A DNA stretch of 13,354 nt, from the NCBI GenBank assembly GCA_964652075.1, contig CAZYZQ010000062.1, positions 1-13,354 on the forward strand, written 5' to 3'. The notes under the pieces are model-generated. The model searched no databases. It was not told the origin of the DNA and saw only the letters and a list, made by a program, of their open reading frames with translations. This document shows positions 12,757 to 13,354 of the stretch, one piece after another. Position 1 is the stretch's first letter. The number at the start of each line of letters is the position of its first letter. The translations under genes were made by a program, and so were the position numbers. The stretch comes from CAZYZQ01 sp964652075. Lineage in GTDB: Bacteria > Bacillota > Clostridia > Oscillospirales > Oscillospiraceae.

Positions 12757-13354
12757 GCTCAACTTGTTGCGGATGACGGATGTGATCTCGCCGGTGGCGA
12801 GAGAAATAAACGCGGTGTAGAGCGAGACCTTGTTGTCCGCGTTGAGGCTATGCCACAGCTCGTCCGCCAGCACCTCGGCGCTTGTGGCGGTGACGGCTAC
12901 GCGCAGCGGCTCGCCCTGGAAGGACGGCAGCGGCGCGCCGTCGCCCTGATAGGTGCTGAGAAAACGGCCCTCGCCGGCCAGCGGTGCGCGGTGCTCAAAG
13001 TAGTTGCGGATGCAGCTGGCGGGGTCGCCGTCTGCGGATTTCAGAATCGACAGCGTAAAGGCCCCACAGGGGAAGACAACGCCGGAGATGCGCGGGGTAT
13101 AGTTCGGGCAATCCGGCTCGAACTCGCGCGTGGCGAGCGCATCGGAGAAGGACTTGCCCGCAGCCAGAAAGTCGCGGACGGTGTCGGTCTGGTCGCCGTT
13201 TGTGACGATCGTGACCGTGCCGTTCTCCGTCTCCAGACGGCGGACGGGGTGATAGATAATCAGGCTCGGGTCGGTCATTTTCGACGGATCGAACGCCTCG
13301 GTGCGGATGCCGTCCGGCTCGGCAACGAAGACGCGGTTGCGGCTGTTCTCGCTG
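12754..13354 (-). CDS. purO: IMP cyclohydrolase, PurO type (partial, start outside window)
   Basis: PurO closes the ring of FAICAR to give IMP, the last step of purine synthesis, in the cytosol. The frame is open across the right edge: 25 codons read SENSRNRVFVAEPDGI and RTEAFDPSK before the first ATG (13278), continuing into DPSLIIYHPVRR. This continuity, and the match of the SENSRNR stretch to the family, show that ATG 13278 is internal and the true start lies beyond 13354. The visible part is 199 residues; roughly 40 may be missing. FPCGAFTLSILKS, YFEHRAP and FLSTYQGDG are further conserved-looking segments. PurO was first described in archaea and is unrelated to the cyclohydrolase half of bifunctional PurH. 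Its position directly before a transformylase-only PurH strongly supports the assignment. Confidence 0.88.
   Translation of the reverse strand, partial: SENSRNRVFVAEPDGIRTEAFDPSKMTDPSLIIYHPVRRLETENGTVTIVTNGDQTDTVRDFLAAGKSFSDALATREFEPDCPNYTPRISGVVFPCGAFTLSILKSADGDPASCIRNYFEHRAPLAGEGRFLSTYQGDGAPLPSFQGEPLRVAVTATSAEVLADELWHSLNADNKVSLYTAFISLATGEITSVIRNKLS

Noticed and set aside
11571..12776. A 401-codon open frame on the plus strand opposite purH
   Set aside because: It is the mirror of a gene with many conserved motifs; the translation has no recognisable domain and no good ribosome binding site.
12754..13278. A complete 174-residue gene starting at ATG 13278
   Set aside because: The frame continues without a stop to the window edge and the upstream codons read as family-like sequence (SENSRNRVFV), so the gene is cut by the window and not short.
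1..13354. CRISPR arrays, tRNA or rRNA genes, insertion sequences, attachment sites and phage genes
   Set aside because: No regularly spaced direct repeats, cloverleaf-like sequences, transposase or integrase motifs, or terminal repeats were seen on either strand.

Overview
The window looks like a chromosomal housekeeping stretch from a GC-rich (roughly 60-65% by eye) Bacillota bacterium, most like the Oscillospiraceae/Ruminococcaceae group of gut clostridia. This rests on strong AAGGAGG-type ribosome binding sites, a long Gram-positive-type PncB, RecD2 in place of RecBCD, an MreB homologue, and a stand-alone AICAR transformylase next to a PurO-type IMP cyclohydrolase. The genus cannot be read from the sequence alone.

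Layout. (1) 1-186 is the 3' end of tuf (EF-Tu), closed by a strong intrinsic terminator at 200-233. (2) A near-consensus promoter (239-267) and a 10-bp hairpin that buries a Shine-Dalgarno site lead into a tight plus-strand operon, 318-4525: a small membrane-anchored protein, recD2, comF and an mreB-family gene. The last two junctions are overlapping stop/start codons. (3) 4526-5530 is poorer in GC and looks accessory: a hairpin after mreB, a possible 32-codon cationic peptide ORF, an orphan lipoprotein gene, and a perfect 16-bp inverted repeat. (4) pncB, with its own promoter, is followed by a hairpin with a short T tail and then tldD-tldE, also on the plus strand. (5) A hairpin at 9725-9772 separates tldE from a converging minus-strand cluster that reads purO (cut by the window end) - purH (AICAR transformylase domain only) - lysA - GNAT acetyltransferase.

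How the genes work together. purO and purH encode as two separate, adjacent proteins the last two steps of IMP synthesis, which most bacteria perform with one bifunctional PurH. lysA supplies lysine and uses meso-diaminopimelate, the peptidoglycan precursor. tldD and tldE should form one heteromeric zinc protease. pncB salvages nicotinate for NAD. The recD2-comF-mreB genes are physically coupled but work in different processes (DNA repair, probable DNA uptake, cell shape).

I did not find a clearly new multi-gene system. The points most worth a second look are the split, lineage-mixed IMP synthesis pair at the right edge, the Shine-Dalgarno-sequestering hairpin at 282-309, and the low-GC island with its small cationic ORF and orphan lipoprotein.
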